Positions 1 to 9,393 of a stretch of DNA of 64,000 nucleotides are shown piece by piece. The notes under the pieces are model-generated. The model saw nothing but the letters and a program-made list of their open reading frames with translations, ran no database searches and was not told the DNA's origin. The stretch covers positions 62,001 to 126,000 of the forward strand of contig JBDOQK010000065.1 of the NCBI GenBank assembly GCA_040437565.1. Reading direction: 5' to 3'. The translations under genes and the position numbers were made by a program. How positions within the stretch are numbered: position 1 is the stretch's first letter; each line of letters starts with the position of its first letter. Source of the DNA: Albugo candida (Eukaryota; Oomycota; Peronosporomycetes; Albuginales).

Positions 1-1251
1 GCACCGCTCGGTCCGGGAGATCGAGGTACAGGGACTGGATGTGTCGGGTCTTCGGAAGCAATCATGTTGGCCGGATTGGCGCTGAAACGTCGATGGAAAG
101 ACCGTCGCATAGCTGCAGGATTGCCATATGACAAGCCAAATATGGTAATGGGATCGAATGTCCAGGTATGATGTAGAACGGATTGCTTTGTGATATCGGC
201 TAACGTGAAATTCCAAGGTTTGTTGGCACAAAATGTGCAAGTATTTCGAAATTGAGGCTCGAGAAGGTGTGTTTTGGTGACAATGACAAATAGAAAAATA
301 TTCTCAAACGTATTCGTTCATGCAGCGGATGTATCGGAAGATTGTCTTGTACTCACTGCAGAGCGCGCGGTGGCACTAGTGGACGAAAACACAATCGGTG
401 TGTGCGCGATATTGGGAAGCACATTCAACGGCGAGTACGAAAATGTGAAAGAAATTCATGACGCCATGGTTAAAGTGAATCAAGAGCATGGTTGGGGCAT
501 ACCTATTCACGTGGATGCAGCAAGTGGAGGCTTTATTGCTCCATTTCTCAATCCCGAGCTCGAGTGGGACTTTCGTCTTCCCAATGTCAAATCAATAAAT
601 GTCAGTGGACACAAATTTGGGCTTGTATATGCGGGGATTGGATGGGCTCTGTGGCGTGAGCCAGAAGATCTTCCTGCGGATCTTGTCTTTCACGTCAATT
701 ATTTGGGCGGTGATCAATCCTCATTCACCCTAAATTTCTCCAAAGGTGCTGGAAATGTGATCGCACAATATTACAACATTTTGCGCTTCGGATTTCATGG
801 GTATCGTCTGATTATGCGGGCTTCTATGGATACAGCTGCGTATCTACGAAGTGCACTTGTTGCCACCGGCCACTTTCGTATCGTCGACAAGCAGCACATG
901 CCACTAGTTGCTTTCTGTCTGATCAATTCTGAGCGATACAGCTGCTTTGATATCCAAGACAAATTGAGAAGCCGTGGGTGGATTGTGCCCGCGTACAAAT
1001 GTTCCAAAGGTGCACAAGGACTGACCATAATGCGTGTTGTGGTCAAGCAGAATTTTGCATACCATATGGCAAACATGCTGGTGGCAGACATCCTCCACGC
1101 AATCGAACAACTGGAAAAGCATCATGTTCTTGTTTCTGCAGCTATGAAATCATCCGATGGCGCTTCGAACCGATTTCGAGATTTGGCTCATTCGATCCGA
1201 ACCAATTTGGCTCACCAGCATTCCAACGCTCGTACTGGTGGCATTTGCTAA
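1..1251 (+). CDS. GAD: glutamate decarboxylase, 5' end outside the window
   Basis: PLP-dependent decarboxylase converting L-glutamate to GABA. Exons read 1-165, 218-266 and 326-1251; the introns (166-217 and 267-325, 52 and 59 bp) begin GT and end AG and restore one frame across 379 visible residues. Seen: [17 protein letters not shown] (substrate/PLP region), [42 protein letters not shown], and [11 protein letters not shown], whose lysine is the PLP Schiff-base residue in this family. The sequence resembles plant and bacterial GADs closely, but the tail (after about residue 335) is short and I see no clear Trp-rich calmodulin-binding segment. An AATAAA lies at 1335-1340. The gene converges on UBC12, with 104 bp between stop codons. 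About 100 N-terminal residues should lie upstream of the window. Confidence in the family is high; exon 1 begins at the window edge. Confidence 0.93.
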
Positions 1252-1355
1252 GTGTATGGAATGAATGCTTTGATGTCGTAATGTAATCGATGGACGCTCA
1301 GATCTGAGTTGCCGTAATTTACTGTAAAGAGCGGAATAAAGGCCTGTGATTTATT

Positions 1356-2267
1356 TCAATTTATAAAGCGTTCGAAATCGATTCCTTGTATGCTATATCC
1401 TCGCAGTGTTCGCTTGACGATCCTAGCAAATTCGCTTGGATTACTACGAAATAGCTCTGCCGCTTCTGTGGATGATTGTCCTTGTCACATGATTCATTCC
1501 TGCAACAAGTAGAGAGCGTACCTCTATTCAGTGGATCGTCCGAATTAGGTTCATAGAACAGATAGATCAAGCCATAAATGACCGAGTTGATGTCCAAGAC
1601 TGGTTTCCAGTCTTCCCGTAGAATATTTAGACAAACATTCCCATCCAAATCAATGTTCGGATGGTATATCTACACGAAACGATCAGATATCAAAGTGTGC
1701 TCACTGCGTACTTACCTTTGTATGACACCGGACTTTTGGAGGCTCATGAGGATACATCTGCAAAGTACGAGCGTGAGACTCTCTTTGTTGAATACTAGCT
1801 CAGATAGCATACTGGCGGAATCCGAAAGCTAAAATTGTACGCAGCGCCTTTCCAATAGCCATTATCGACTTTTATCTTGACACAAAAATCGAAATCGGTG
1901 CGGATCGCTTTTCATCACGGATAGGATCAGATACCTTCACGTTGAAGACTGTCAAGTCGTTTGTATCGGGAAATGTTACGTTTGCTGCATCGCCACCATC
2001 GAGCTCTGCGATATCTGTACTCGTTTACTCCAACAAGTTTTTCTTTAGGCTGTATATCGAATAGGTCATACCTTTTTGGATTCGAATTTCGCCTGGTGTT
2101 CGTTTCTTTTCCTTACTTCCACCAATGCGTTTTCCTCGACCTACTCCTAGAATCCTGACTGGTTTCGATTTCACATCTTCTATACTGTCTTGCCCCGCAG
2201 TCACTTTATTTGTGGAAGCATGTTGCTCCAATTTCTTCTCTTCTTGTTTAGCTCGAAGCCGAATCAT
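1356..2267 (-). CDS. UBC12: NEDD8-conjugating enzyme E2 (UBC12/UBE2M)
   Basis: E2 enzyme that accepts NEDD8 from its E1 and passes it to cullins, switching on cullin-RING ligases. Minus-strand exons: 2072-2267, 1935-2014, 1813-1875, 1716-1757, 1522-1669, 1356-1465; five introns of 46-60 bp, all GT-AG, giving 212 residues (human UBE2M has 183). The start MIRLRAKQEEKK matches the family's MIKL-type N-terminal tail, which is the NEDD8-E1 docking peptide and the reason this is UBC12 and not a ubiquitin E2. The catalytic Cys is in GNVCLNILREDWKPVL, followed by NSVIYGLIYLFYEPNSDDP. The extra length is a Lys/Arg/Gly-rich insert (about residues 20-58) between the docking tail and the core. It is transcribed divergently from DPH2 with 58 bp between start codons. 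Family assignment is firm; small exon limits were placed by eye. Confidence 0.93.
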
Positions 2268-2325
2268 CGTATATCGCTCCTACAGATTGGATAGAAAATC
2301 ACTGATTTTGCCCAATACAACTGCT
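2268..2325. promoter_or_regulatory. 58-bp bidirectional promoter / 5'UTR region
   Basis: This is the whole space between the UBC12 ATG (minus) and the DPH2 ATG (plus). Toward DPH2 it contains TCACTGA (2299-2305) followed directly by ATTTTGCC (2305-2312), which fits the oomycete FPR consensus AWTTTNYY next to an initiator-like YCAYT. Both genes must start transcription within this stretch or inside each other. The core element assignment is inference from consensus matching. Confidence 0.5.
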
Positions 2326-4097
2326 ATGACGCATGTATCATTGGCCTTTGAAAGCGATGACATTGTTCCTACACGACGAATGCAAATCGACGAATCCGAT
2401 GGCATACGCGTCGATACCGCATCCATCGATTCATTTTATGATATGAATGGCTCTATTGATATTATAAAAAGTAAAAATTATAAGAAAATCGCTCTCCAGT
2501 TTCCCGATTCATTGCTACGAGATGCTGTCCACGTTCAGCGATTGCTTCAGGTACGCTGATCCTCTCTCACTTTTGCAATATCTCATCCGACGCCGCCTGT
2601 AGGAGCAATTACGCGTGGAGGATCACACATTTGACCGCGTGTTTGTTTTGGGCGATACCTCTTACGGCAGCTGCTGTGTGGATGAGATAGCTGCAACACA
2701 TTTACAGGCCGATTGTGTCATCCATTACGGTCAAAGTTGTATGAGTGCTACGTCATCACTTCCCGTGATTTATGTGTTTGGCAATAAACCGATCGACAAC
2801 GAGCATTCGGTCAAATGCTTTTGTGAGCGATTGATAGATAAAGTCGAGAGACTTTGTTGTGGAAGCGATGTCAATCACAAGATAATCCTTCTATACGACC
2901 CCTTTTACTTGCATGCGATTAAAAGCATCTCCATACAACTCTCAGATTGTATTGAGACGCTGCAGATGACCGTATTCACTGGCCAAACTCGGACATTCTA
3001 TGATCCAATGCAGCCGGATGGAGTTGAGCAGGTCACAAATGGCAACCCGATTTGGATTGGTGGACAAAGTATCCTCTTGCCAGAGGATTGTTCTTTGGAT
3101 GATACGTCACAGCAGAATGATTATATCATTTTATATATCGGAACAGAATCTCAGCATCTCACAAGCATCCTCATGCGATTTAGTTCGATTCAGTGCATAT
3201 CGTACGATCCCAAAGAAAAAAGCCTGCGTGAAGAGGGCTTAAAAGTCAACAAACTATTAATGCGGCGGTCGGTGGTATTAGATGCATCGCGTTCGGCACG
3301 AAATGTAATCGCACTTGTAGCTATTTCTTAATGCAGAAAGCCAAAGAAGCGCGTATTTTTGGAGTTCTCATGGGCACATTAGGCGTCACTCAGTATCGAG
3401 ATATCGTACAAAAGCTGCGAAGCTTACTAGCGCGGTAGAGTATCCTTTGATCTGTCTTTACAGCGTTACTTACCGCTTAGAATGACGCGCAGGAGTGGTC
3501 GGAAGTCGTATTTATTTGTCGTTGGCAAAGTGAATGTGCACAAATTAGCAAATTTCAGTGAAATCGATGCATTTGTGCTTGTCGCATGCCGACAAAACAC
3601 ACTTTTGGATTGCAAAGAGTTCTACAAGCCAATTGTGACACCATACGAGCTGATTGTCGCGTTATCGGAAGGAACAGAATCGTGGAATGCGAATTACAAA
3701 AGCGATTTTCGCGATGTATTGCCGTTATTCCCAACAGCTGATGCACAGGCGATTGAGAAGGAGGAATCGGACGAACCATTTTATTCCTTGATCTCAGGAA
3801 CGTACACGAAGAATCCGCGTACAGATGATACACTTCAGTCTTCCTCGTGTGAAATCGATACCTTTGATGAAGGAACACTGGCGAAATGTCAACGCGGCGA
3901 TCTCCAAGTATATCGAAGCCAAGCAGGTACGAATGCTCACTCAATATGACACCAGACTTGATTGCATCTGTGCAGGCGAGTATCTGTCCCAAAGAGAGTA
4001 TCAGGGCTTGGATCCACGTATCGGTACGAGCCAGGCACATGCAGCTGTAACTGGGAAGAGCGGGATAGCAAGAGGCTACGACCATGAGCAGGAGTAA
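2326..4097 (+). CDS. DPH2: diphthamide biosynthesis protein 2 (DPH2)
   Basis: Partner of DPH1 in the radical-SAM type enzyme that adds the 3-amino-3-carboxypropyl group to the histidine of elongation factor 2, the first step of diphthamide synthesis; cytosolic. Exons 2326-2550, 2603-3304, 3337-3434, 3481-3926, 3976-4097 give 530 residues; the four introns (52, 32, 46, 49 bp) are GT-AG. Seen: IALQFPDSLLRDAV, VLGDTSYGSCCVDEIAA, VIHYGQSCMSATSSLPVIYVF, GVLMGTLGVTQY, KLANFSEIDAFVLVACRQ, PIVTPYELIVAL and the C-terminal GKSGIARGYDHEQE. The Cys residues of the SCC, QSC and VAC motifs are where family members hold the iron-sulfur cluster ligands. The 32-bp intron is unusually short but is required for the frame. 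An assembly gap begins 108 bp after the stop and repeats the last coding exon's 3' part, so only one copy is real. Confidence 0.92.
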
Positions 4098-4483
4098 TCG
4101 ACGGCAGCTATAGTTGAGGTTTTGGTAATAGAGAATGGCTGCAAGAAGCATTTGCGGTTGAAATTCGAATCCTTTGTCTCAACGCCATTTTCTTATGACA
4201 GTTGANNNNNNNNNNNNNNNNNNNNNNNNNNNNNNNNNNNNNNNNNNNNNNNNNNNNNNNNNNNNNNNNNNNNNNNNNNNNNNNNNNNNNNNNNNNNNNN
4301 NNNNNGAGCCAGGCACATGCAGCTGTAACTGGGAAGAGCGGGATAGCAAGAGGCTACGACCATGAGCAGGAGTAATCGACGGCAGCTATAGTTGAGGTTT
4401 TGGTAATAGAGAATGGCTGCAAGAAGCATTTGCGGTTGAAATTCGAATCCTTTGTCTCAACGCCATTTTCTTATGACAGTTGA
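4028..4483. repeat. assembly overlap: 178-bp duplicate around a 100-N gap
   Basis: Bases 4028-4205 recur exactly at 4306-4483, separated by 100 N (4206-4305). The duplicated piece is the end of DPH2 plus the spacer to the next gene. This is best read as two overlapping contigs that were placed end to end, so the true distance from DPH2 to the next ATG is 107 bp. Confidence 0.9.
4463..4469 (+). promoter_or_regulatory. initiator-like element of the dehydrogenase gene
   Basis: CCATTTT fits the oomycete initiator YCAYTYY and sits 13 nt before the ATG at 4483, a spacing that gives a very short 5'UTR as is common in oomycetes. A single seven-base match is weak on its own. Confidence 0.35.
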
Positions 4484-5913
4484 TGCGCTCCATGCGACAA
4501 ATTCGTTTTTGTGACATTACAGACTTCAAAAGTGCTCGTAATTACTTCATTTTAAGACTTTCTCCACGGATGGCGACCAATCTCGTAGCTAAAAGTGTTG
4601 ATGATTACTTGGGCAAGAAGGAAGTGGCACAAGAATCCACGCAGCCTGAGATGAGTTCGACAGAGACCATGAAGGCGATCGTTTGGAAGGGGTCCAAGAA
4701 AGTTGCGTGTGAACAAAAGCCCAAGCCGCTTATCACCCATCCGAAAGACGTCATCGTCAAAGTCACCTACGCGAGTGTTTGCTCGGGTTCCGATTCGCAT
4801 CTATTCTCTGGAGAAATTCCAACTGTCGATGAGGGTTTTATCATGGGCCACGAAGCCTGCGGCGTGATTGACTCACTTGGTGAGGAAGTAAAGAAATTCA
4901 AGCTCGGAGATCGCGTCGTCATAAGCTTTGATATTTCGTGTGGTGATTGCGCCCATTGTAAGCGCGAGGAGTTTTTCGCGTGTGATCGAACGAATGACTC
5001 AAAATTGTGGGAGAAAATGTATGGCGGAACAAGTGCCGGTGCAATTTTCGGGTACTCTCGATTGCTTGGAAACATTCCAGGCTCCCAAGCAGAGTACGTG
5101 CGCGTTCCTTTCGCAGAAGTAAATTGTTATCCCATCCCTCAAAACGTTCCCGCAGAAAAAGCGCTTTTCATTTCGGACGTTCTGTCAACTTCGCTGCATG
5201 CGGTCGAATTGGCTGACGTCGGTGAAGGAGACAATGTGATTATTTGGGGACTTGGACCGATCGGTTTATATGCGGCAAAATGGTGTCAACTGAAGAAAGC
5301 CAACACAATCGTCGGGATCGATACCGTTTCTGAACGAATCCAGATCGCTCGCAATCGATTCAAAATCCAAGTGCTGGATCGAACAGACATGTCTTCTGAG
5401 CAGGTGTTGTGTTCCCTACGCGGATATGTCCCCACAGGAGGTGCCGATGCAGTGATCGATGCAACAGGCTTTCGTTTCTCCCAGACGTGGTGGGATCGAG
5501 TCGAGCGAGCAGTCGGATTAGAAACGGATTCTCCAGAGATTCTGACCGAGTGTTTCAACATGGTACGAAAGTATGGTCGCGTCTCGATCATTGCCGATTA
5601 CATCGGGTACGCTCGTAACTTTCCAATCGGTCATGTTGTTCAGAAAAACTTGACTGTTCGTTCCGGGCAATGTCCCGTGCAAAAGTACTTTCGGTACATC
5701 ATGAAGGCGCTTGAGGACGAGCGTATCGATCCGACGCATATGGTGACGCATCTGATCAAGCTGGATCAAGTCCCAGAGGCCTATGAGAAGCTGTTTTACA
5801 AGGAGCAAGGATACATCAAAGTGTTGATCGATGTCGATTCCAAAGAGGATAAAAAACGTCTAGAGCAGTTGAAGAGTCGACACGAGGCTTCAGACGCTAC
5901 GGTTCCTCCATAA
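4483..5913 (+). CDS. zinc-dependent MDR dehydrogenase, formaldehyde/alcohol dehydrogenase-like
   Basis: Single-exon, 476-residue medium-chain dehydrogenase. Residues about 1-60 are an extension before the MDR core (first 34 residues Arg-rich, possibly a mitochondrial presequence; a second in-frame ATG lies at 4570). GHEACGVI and GDRVVISFDISCGDCAHC carry the catalytic-zinc His/Glu pair and the structural-zinc cysteine cluster (C-x2-C-x2-C then ACD). The Rossmann glycines are GLGPIGLYAAKW. The segment around GLETDSPEIL and the ending KVLIDVDSK resemble the glutathione-independent formaldehyde dehydrogenase branch, where the usual substrate is an aldehyde or alcohol with NAD(P). Odd: the catalytic-Cys motif reads VCSGSDSHLF, with one extra residue between Cys and G-S-D compared with the common CGSDLH. 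The substrate cannot be told from sequence. AATAAA lies about 25 bp past the stop. Confidence 0.88.
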   Translation: MRSMRQIRFCDITDFKSARNYFILRLSPRMATNLVAKSVDDYLGKKEVAQESTQPEMSSTETMKAIVWKGSKKVACEQKPKPLITHPKDVIVKVTYASVCSGSDSHLFSGEIPTVDEGFIMGHEACGVIDSLGEEVKKFKLGDRVVISFDISCGDCAHCKREEFFACDRTNDSKLWEKMYGGTSAGAIFGYSRLLGNIPGSQAEYVRVPFAEVNCYPIPQNVPAEKALFISDVLSTSLHAVELADVGEGDNVIIWGLGPIGLYAAKWCQLKKANTIVGIDTVSERIQIARNRFKIQVLDRTDMSSEQVLCSLRGYVPTGGADAVIDATGFRFSQTWWDRVERAVGLETDSPEILTECFNMVRKYGRVSIIADYIGYARNFPIGHVVQKNLTVRSGQCPVQKYFRYIMKALEDERIDPTHMVTHLIKLDQVPEAYEKLFYKEQGYIKVLIDVDSKEDKKRLEQLKSRHEASDATVPP

Positions 5914-6107
5914 GGTTTATGATAGGCATAAGTGTGAATAAAGGTGTCGCTTTCGGTAGACGGCATTTTTGAACGAGGCTTGAGACACCGTAACGGCTTA
6001 TTCCAAACCACGAAATCAATACCGACGGATCGAATCGTCCGCGCACAGGGAGAACCGCACATTTCCGCCTTTTCGTCTCGGCCTTTAATTAGAAAATGCG
6101 CACATTT

Positions 6108-6128
6108 GATCATTTGCCAATTTGACTC
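6108..6128 (+). promoter_or_regulatory. oomycete Inr plus FPR core promoter
   Basis: The stretch GATCATTTGCCAATTTG closely follows the combined oomycete core GCTCATTYYNCAWTTT: TCATT, two bases, then CAATTT. It lies 12-32 nt upstream of the ATG at 6140, so the mRNA leader would be about 30 nt. This is the clearest core promoter in the window and supports both the start choice and the oomycete assignment. Confidence 0.6.
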
Positions 6129-6139
6129 CAATTGCGTTC

Positions 6140-7969
6140 ATGACAGTGAGACGAGGTTTGATGTGTGCATTGGCGCTTTCAGCGGTCTTCCAACCGATAG
6201 AGACGCGTCAACTTGAACCCGCCAAAACACAAGGAAATAAATCGGGAAAGCCTGCAGACACCAAGCAGTATTTACGACATGAGCCCATGTCCGAGAAAGA
6301 TCCTGGTCGAGATAATGCGGATAAAGGGAGAGCCGTTGGGTTGCAGGATGTTGACAAAGGTTCTAGCCGTCCAGACAAGAATGCTGGAGGGAAATTGCCG
6401 GATGTTTCTGTTCCCGGAGTCGATCCTGGCGCGCATGAAGTACCATTGAACACTGATACTGATCTTACTACACCACTTTCGACGGATACAACCGCACACG
6501 GAGATGACGCTGGACACACTTTTCCAATCGCTGAAGAACCACTGAAGAATGATACGGATCTCAGTGCACCAATTCCGACAATCCTTGCTAATGACTTGAC
6601 GGACGTTCCATCCAAAGACGCTGTTCCAGACGACATTCACCTCGATGTTGATGCAAATGCGGCGAGTGGTTCCACTTTGAAAACGCAAGGCTCCAAGGCG
6701 GATCAAAGTGAGCCGATAACGCTTTCCGGAGATTCGGCTGTAAAATCGACCGTAATCGACCATGCTTCATCGACGAGTAGCGATGCTAAAGTCGATGAAC
6801 CGATCGTGTCGCATTCGACTGACGATGACAACCTTCCTGTGACCCGTAAGGAGCCGATGACAACTGGTTCGAATTCGGGTGTACGATGGTCCGCGACGGG
6901 TTCAGATGAAGGGGAGAAGGCAGTACATGACGCTCCGGTAAAGAGTGACGTCGAATCACCTTCAGAGAACAGCAGTAAAGGTAGCGATGCTAAAGAACCC
7001 ATTATGGTGCACGACAATATGGTGGGAAGTGATGTTGACTCGGAGAAAGCTGATTCACCGAGTAACGAGCAGAGGACCTCATCGGAACAAGGTTCGGCTT
7101 CTGGTAGTCAAATTGATGGAAACACAACGATTCGTGCCTCTTCTATTGTTGATAACATTACACAAAACGACCTCGTTGTAGATAAACCGGTCGATGTATC
7201 GTCTTCGGAGGGAAGCTCAGCTACTTCACAACCCGTGGAAGACAACGATGTGGCTAAAAATGACGATATAGATGACCTTGTTGTGTACGATGACGTCGAT
7301 ACCACTCCATTGGTTTTGATTCCACCAAAAGTATTCACTCCGCCGACCTTGGATACGTCTTCTGGAGCTTCTTCTTCGAGCAGCAATGACGACAGCAATG
7401 TGGCAATCTCGATCATCAAAGATGTCAGTACAATGTCAAACTTGGCGTCATCCAATCTCGATGACGTCACATCTCCAATCGAGTCGTCTTCTTCCAGCTC
7501 TGGTGTCGTAAGCAAGCCTTTTATAAGTCAAAATGGCCAAACGATTTCAAATTCTGACAATTCGACTCTTATTGATGGCGTTTTGGTCGATCAGTCTTCA
7601 TCGCACGGTGACTGGGATGTGGCTCCATCTTCCGGATCCTTAGTGACGGCCCCGATTCCGCTACGAATAGCTTCCGAGAGTAAGCAATTCGCGTCGACCA
7701 ATAAAGCCACAAATACGAAAGCTTCGTTCGCTGTTGCCGCCATTGCGGGTATTGTCGGTGTCGCAGGAATCATTCTCACGGTATTCGGGTATCGTCACCG
7801 CAGTCAGGACCGTATGAGGCGAAGCACATTATCGCATTCAGCAGTTGGAAATGATGCGGAAACAGAGGAACAAACGGGCTCAATTACGATTGAAAGAGCA
7901 GAAACAGATGCGGAGGGAACAGACATTGAAGGAACATTTACTAACGATATCAGCACGGTCACAGTTTAG
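6140..7969 (+). CDS. secreted Ser/Asp/Thr-rich single-pass membrane protein
   Basis: Unrecognised 609-residue protein. The ATG at 6140 is the first in frame and sits just behind a good core promoter. Residues 1-23 form a signal peptide (MTVRRGLMCALALSAVFQP). About residues 25-520 are low-complexity and acidic, with runs of Ser, Asp, Thr and Val, alternating blocks such as NDTDLSAP and NTDTDLTTP, and few cysteines. A transmembrane helix (FAVAAIAGIVGVAGIILTVF, about 525-548) is followed by Arg-rich YRHRSQDRMRR and a short Glu/Thr-rich cytoplasmic tail ending in STVTV. This is a type I plan: a long, probably heavily O-glycosylated stalk outside and a small tail inside, as in mucin-like surface or adhesion proteins. 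No RXLR or CHXC motif follows the signal peptide. The function is unknown; a wall or haustorial surface role is only a guess. Confidence 0.75.
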   Translation: MTVRRGLMCALALSAVFQPIETRQLEPAKTQGNKSGKPADTKQYLRHEPMSEKDPGRDNADKGRAVGLQDVDKGSSRPDKNAGGKLPDVSVPGVDPGAHEVPLNTDTDLTTPLSTDTTAHGDDAGHTFPIAEEPLKNDTDLSAPIPTILANDLTDVPSKDAVPDDIHLDVDANAASGSTLKTQGSKADQSEPITLSGDSAVKSTVIDHASSTSSDAKVDEPIVSHSTDDDNLPVTRKEPMTTGSNSGVRWSATGSDEGEKAVHDAPVKSDVESPSENSSKGSDAKEPIMVHDNMVGSDVDSEKADSPSNEQRTSSEQGSASGSQIDGNTTIRASSIVDNITQNDLVVDKPVDVSSSEGSSATSQPVEDNDVAKNDDIDDLVVYDDVDTTPLVLIPPKVFTPPTLDTSSGASSSSSNDDSNVAISIIKDVSTMSNLASSNLDDVTSPIESSSSSSGVVSKPFISQNGQTISNSDNSTLIDGVLVDQSSSHGDWDVAPSSGSLVTAPIPLRIASESKQFASTNKATNTKASFAVAAIAGIVGVAGIILTVFGYRHRSQDRMRRSTLSHSAVGNDAETEEQTGSITIERAETDAEGTDIEGTFTNDISTVTV

Positions 7970-8110
7970 TCCTTTTTAAGAGCTACTTTATATCTGTTTT
8001 CAAGAAGCTTTTTGCAATAAGAATTCCATGCTTTGACGTAAATGTTGCTTGTAGTAAATGTGCTCCGATTGTACAACTGTTTTGTGGTCGAGAAACCCAT
8101 TCAAGGTCCT

Positions 8111-9248
8111 ATGCGCTTCTCTTTGCACCGCGCTATACCCGCATGCAAACCGCTATCCAACGCCATTCGACAACAATGTCGCACAATGGCAACAGTATCC
8201 GACAAAATGAGTGTCCGTGACGCATTAAACACCGCGTTGGATGAGGAATTGGAGCGTGATGAAAAGGTTTTTCTAATAGGTGAAGAAGTAGCCGAATACA
8301 ATGGCGCCTATAAAGTCAGTAAGGGTTTATGGGAGAAATACGGTGACAAAAGGATCATTGATACCCCTATCACAGAAGCCGGGTTCACAGGTTTGGCTGT
8401 GGGTGCGGCGTATAACGATACAAAACCTGTTGTGGAATTTATGACATTTAATTTTGCAATGCAAGCAATCGATCAGATCATCAATTCTGCTGCTAAACAA
8501 TACTATATGTCAGCTGGGGATATAAATGTGCCGATTGTGTTTCGCGGTCCCAACGGCCCGGCTGCAGGAGTCGGTGCGTTCTTTCTGAAGAGCTTTGTAT
8601 CGTTTACTTGATTGTATTTTTGTAGCTGCTCAGCATTCGCAGTGTTATGCAGCGTGGTACGGATCAGTGCCTGGACTTAAAGTTGTGGCTCCGTATGACG
8701 CAGAAGACGCCCGGGGAATGCTGAAAGCTGCAATTCGTGATCCGAATCCTGTTGTATTTCTGGAGAATGAATTGGTGTATGGGACCACATTTCCTGTGAG
8801 TAAGGAGGCGCAAGATAAAGACTTTGTGGTACCATTTGGTAAAGCAAGGATCATGAAGGAAGGAAGCGATGTCACGATTGTCGCATTTTCTCGCATGGTT
8901 GGTTTCGCATTAGACGCTGCCAAGGAGCTTGCAAAAGATGGCATCAACGTTGAAGTCATCAATCTTCGTTCTATCCGTCCTTTTGATCGGGAGGCTATCA
9001 TCAAGTCGGTGAAGAAGACAAGCCGTATTGTAACAGTCGAAGAAGGCTGGGGACAGCACGGAATTGGAGCTGAGATTGCGGGTATTTTGATGGAAACAGA
9101 AGCATTTGACTATTTGGATGCTCCTATGGAACGGGTCACTGGTACAGATGTTCCAATGCCTTATGCAGAAAACCTCGAACGACTTTGTCTACCCCAAGTG
9201 GCAGATATAATCGCCGCAACAAAGCGAACAACGTATCGCAAACTCTGA
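8111..9248 (+). CDS. PDHB: pyruvate dehydrogenase E1 component, beta subunit
   Basis: Beta subunit of the mitochondrial pyruvate dehydrogenase E1 (thiamine-diphosphate-dependent decarboxylation of pyruvate to feed acetyl-CoA). Exons 8111-8573 and 8626-9248 with one 52-bp GT-AG intron give 361 residues. The chosen ATG starts [20 protein letters not shown], a basic, acid-free mitochondrial presequence; an earlier in-frame ATG (8042) would bury it. Seen: [20 protein letters not shown] (ThDP-site Glu), [29 protein letters not shown] joined across the intron to [13 protein letters not shown], and [26 protein letters not shown] at 8095-8101, directly ahead of the ATG, is initiator-like. It converges with the next gene, 145 bp between stops. 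Confidence 0.95.
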
Positions 9249-9393
9249 TGCAATGGTTGCTAATCGCATCTGATTTCAGTCCTAATTTGTCACATTGTCG
9301 GCACTAGCAATTCAGAGAATGATCTCTATTTTTCTTTTCATCACCATACTCCTTTGAGTCTGCTTTTCAACTTTTGACTGCTGCATTGGCCTC

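Noticed and set aside
3555-4151. 198-codon open frame on the minus strand
   Set aside because: It is the antisense of DPH2 exons 4 and 5, whose protein is clearly conserved on the plus strand.
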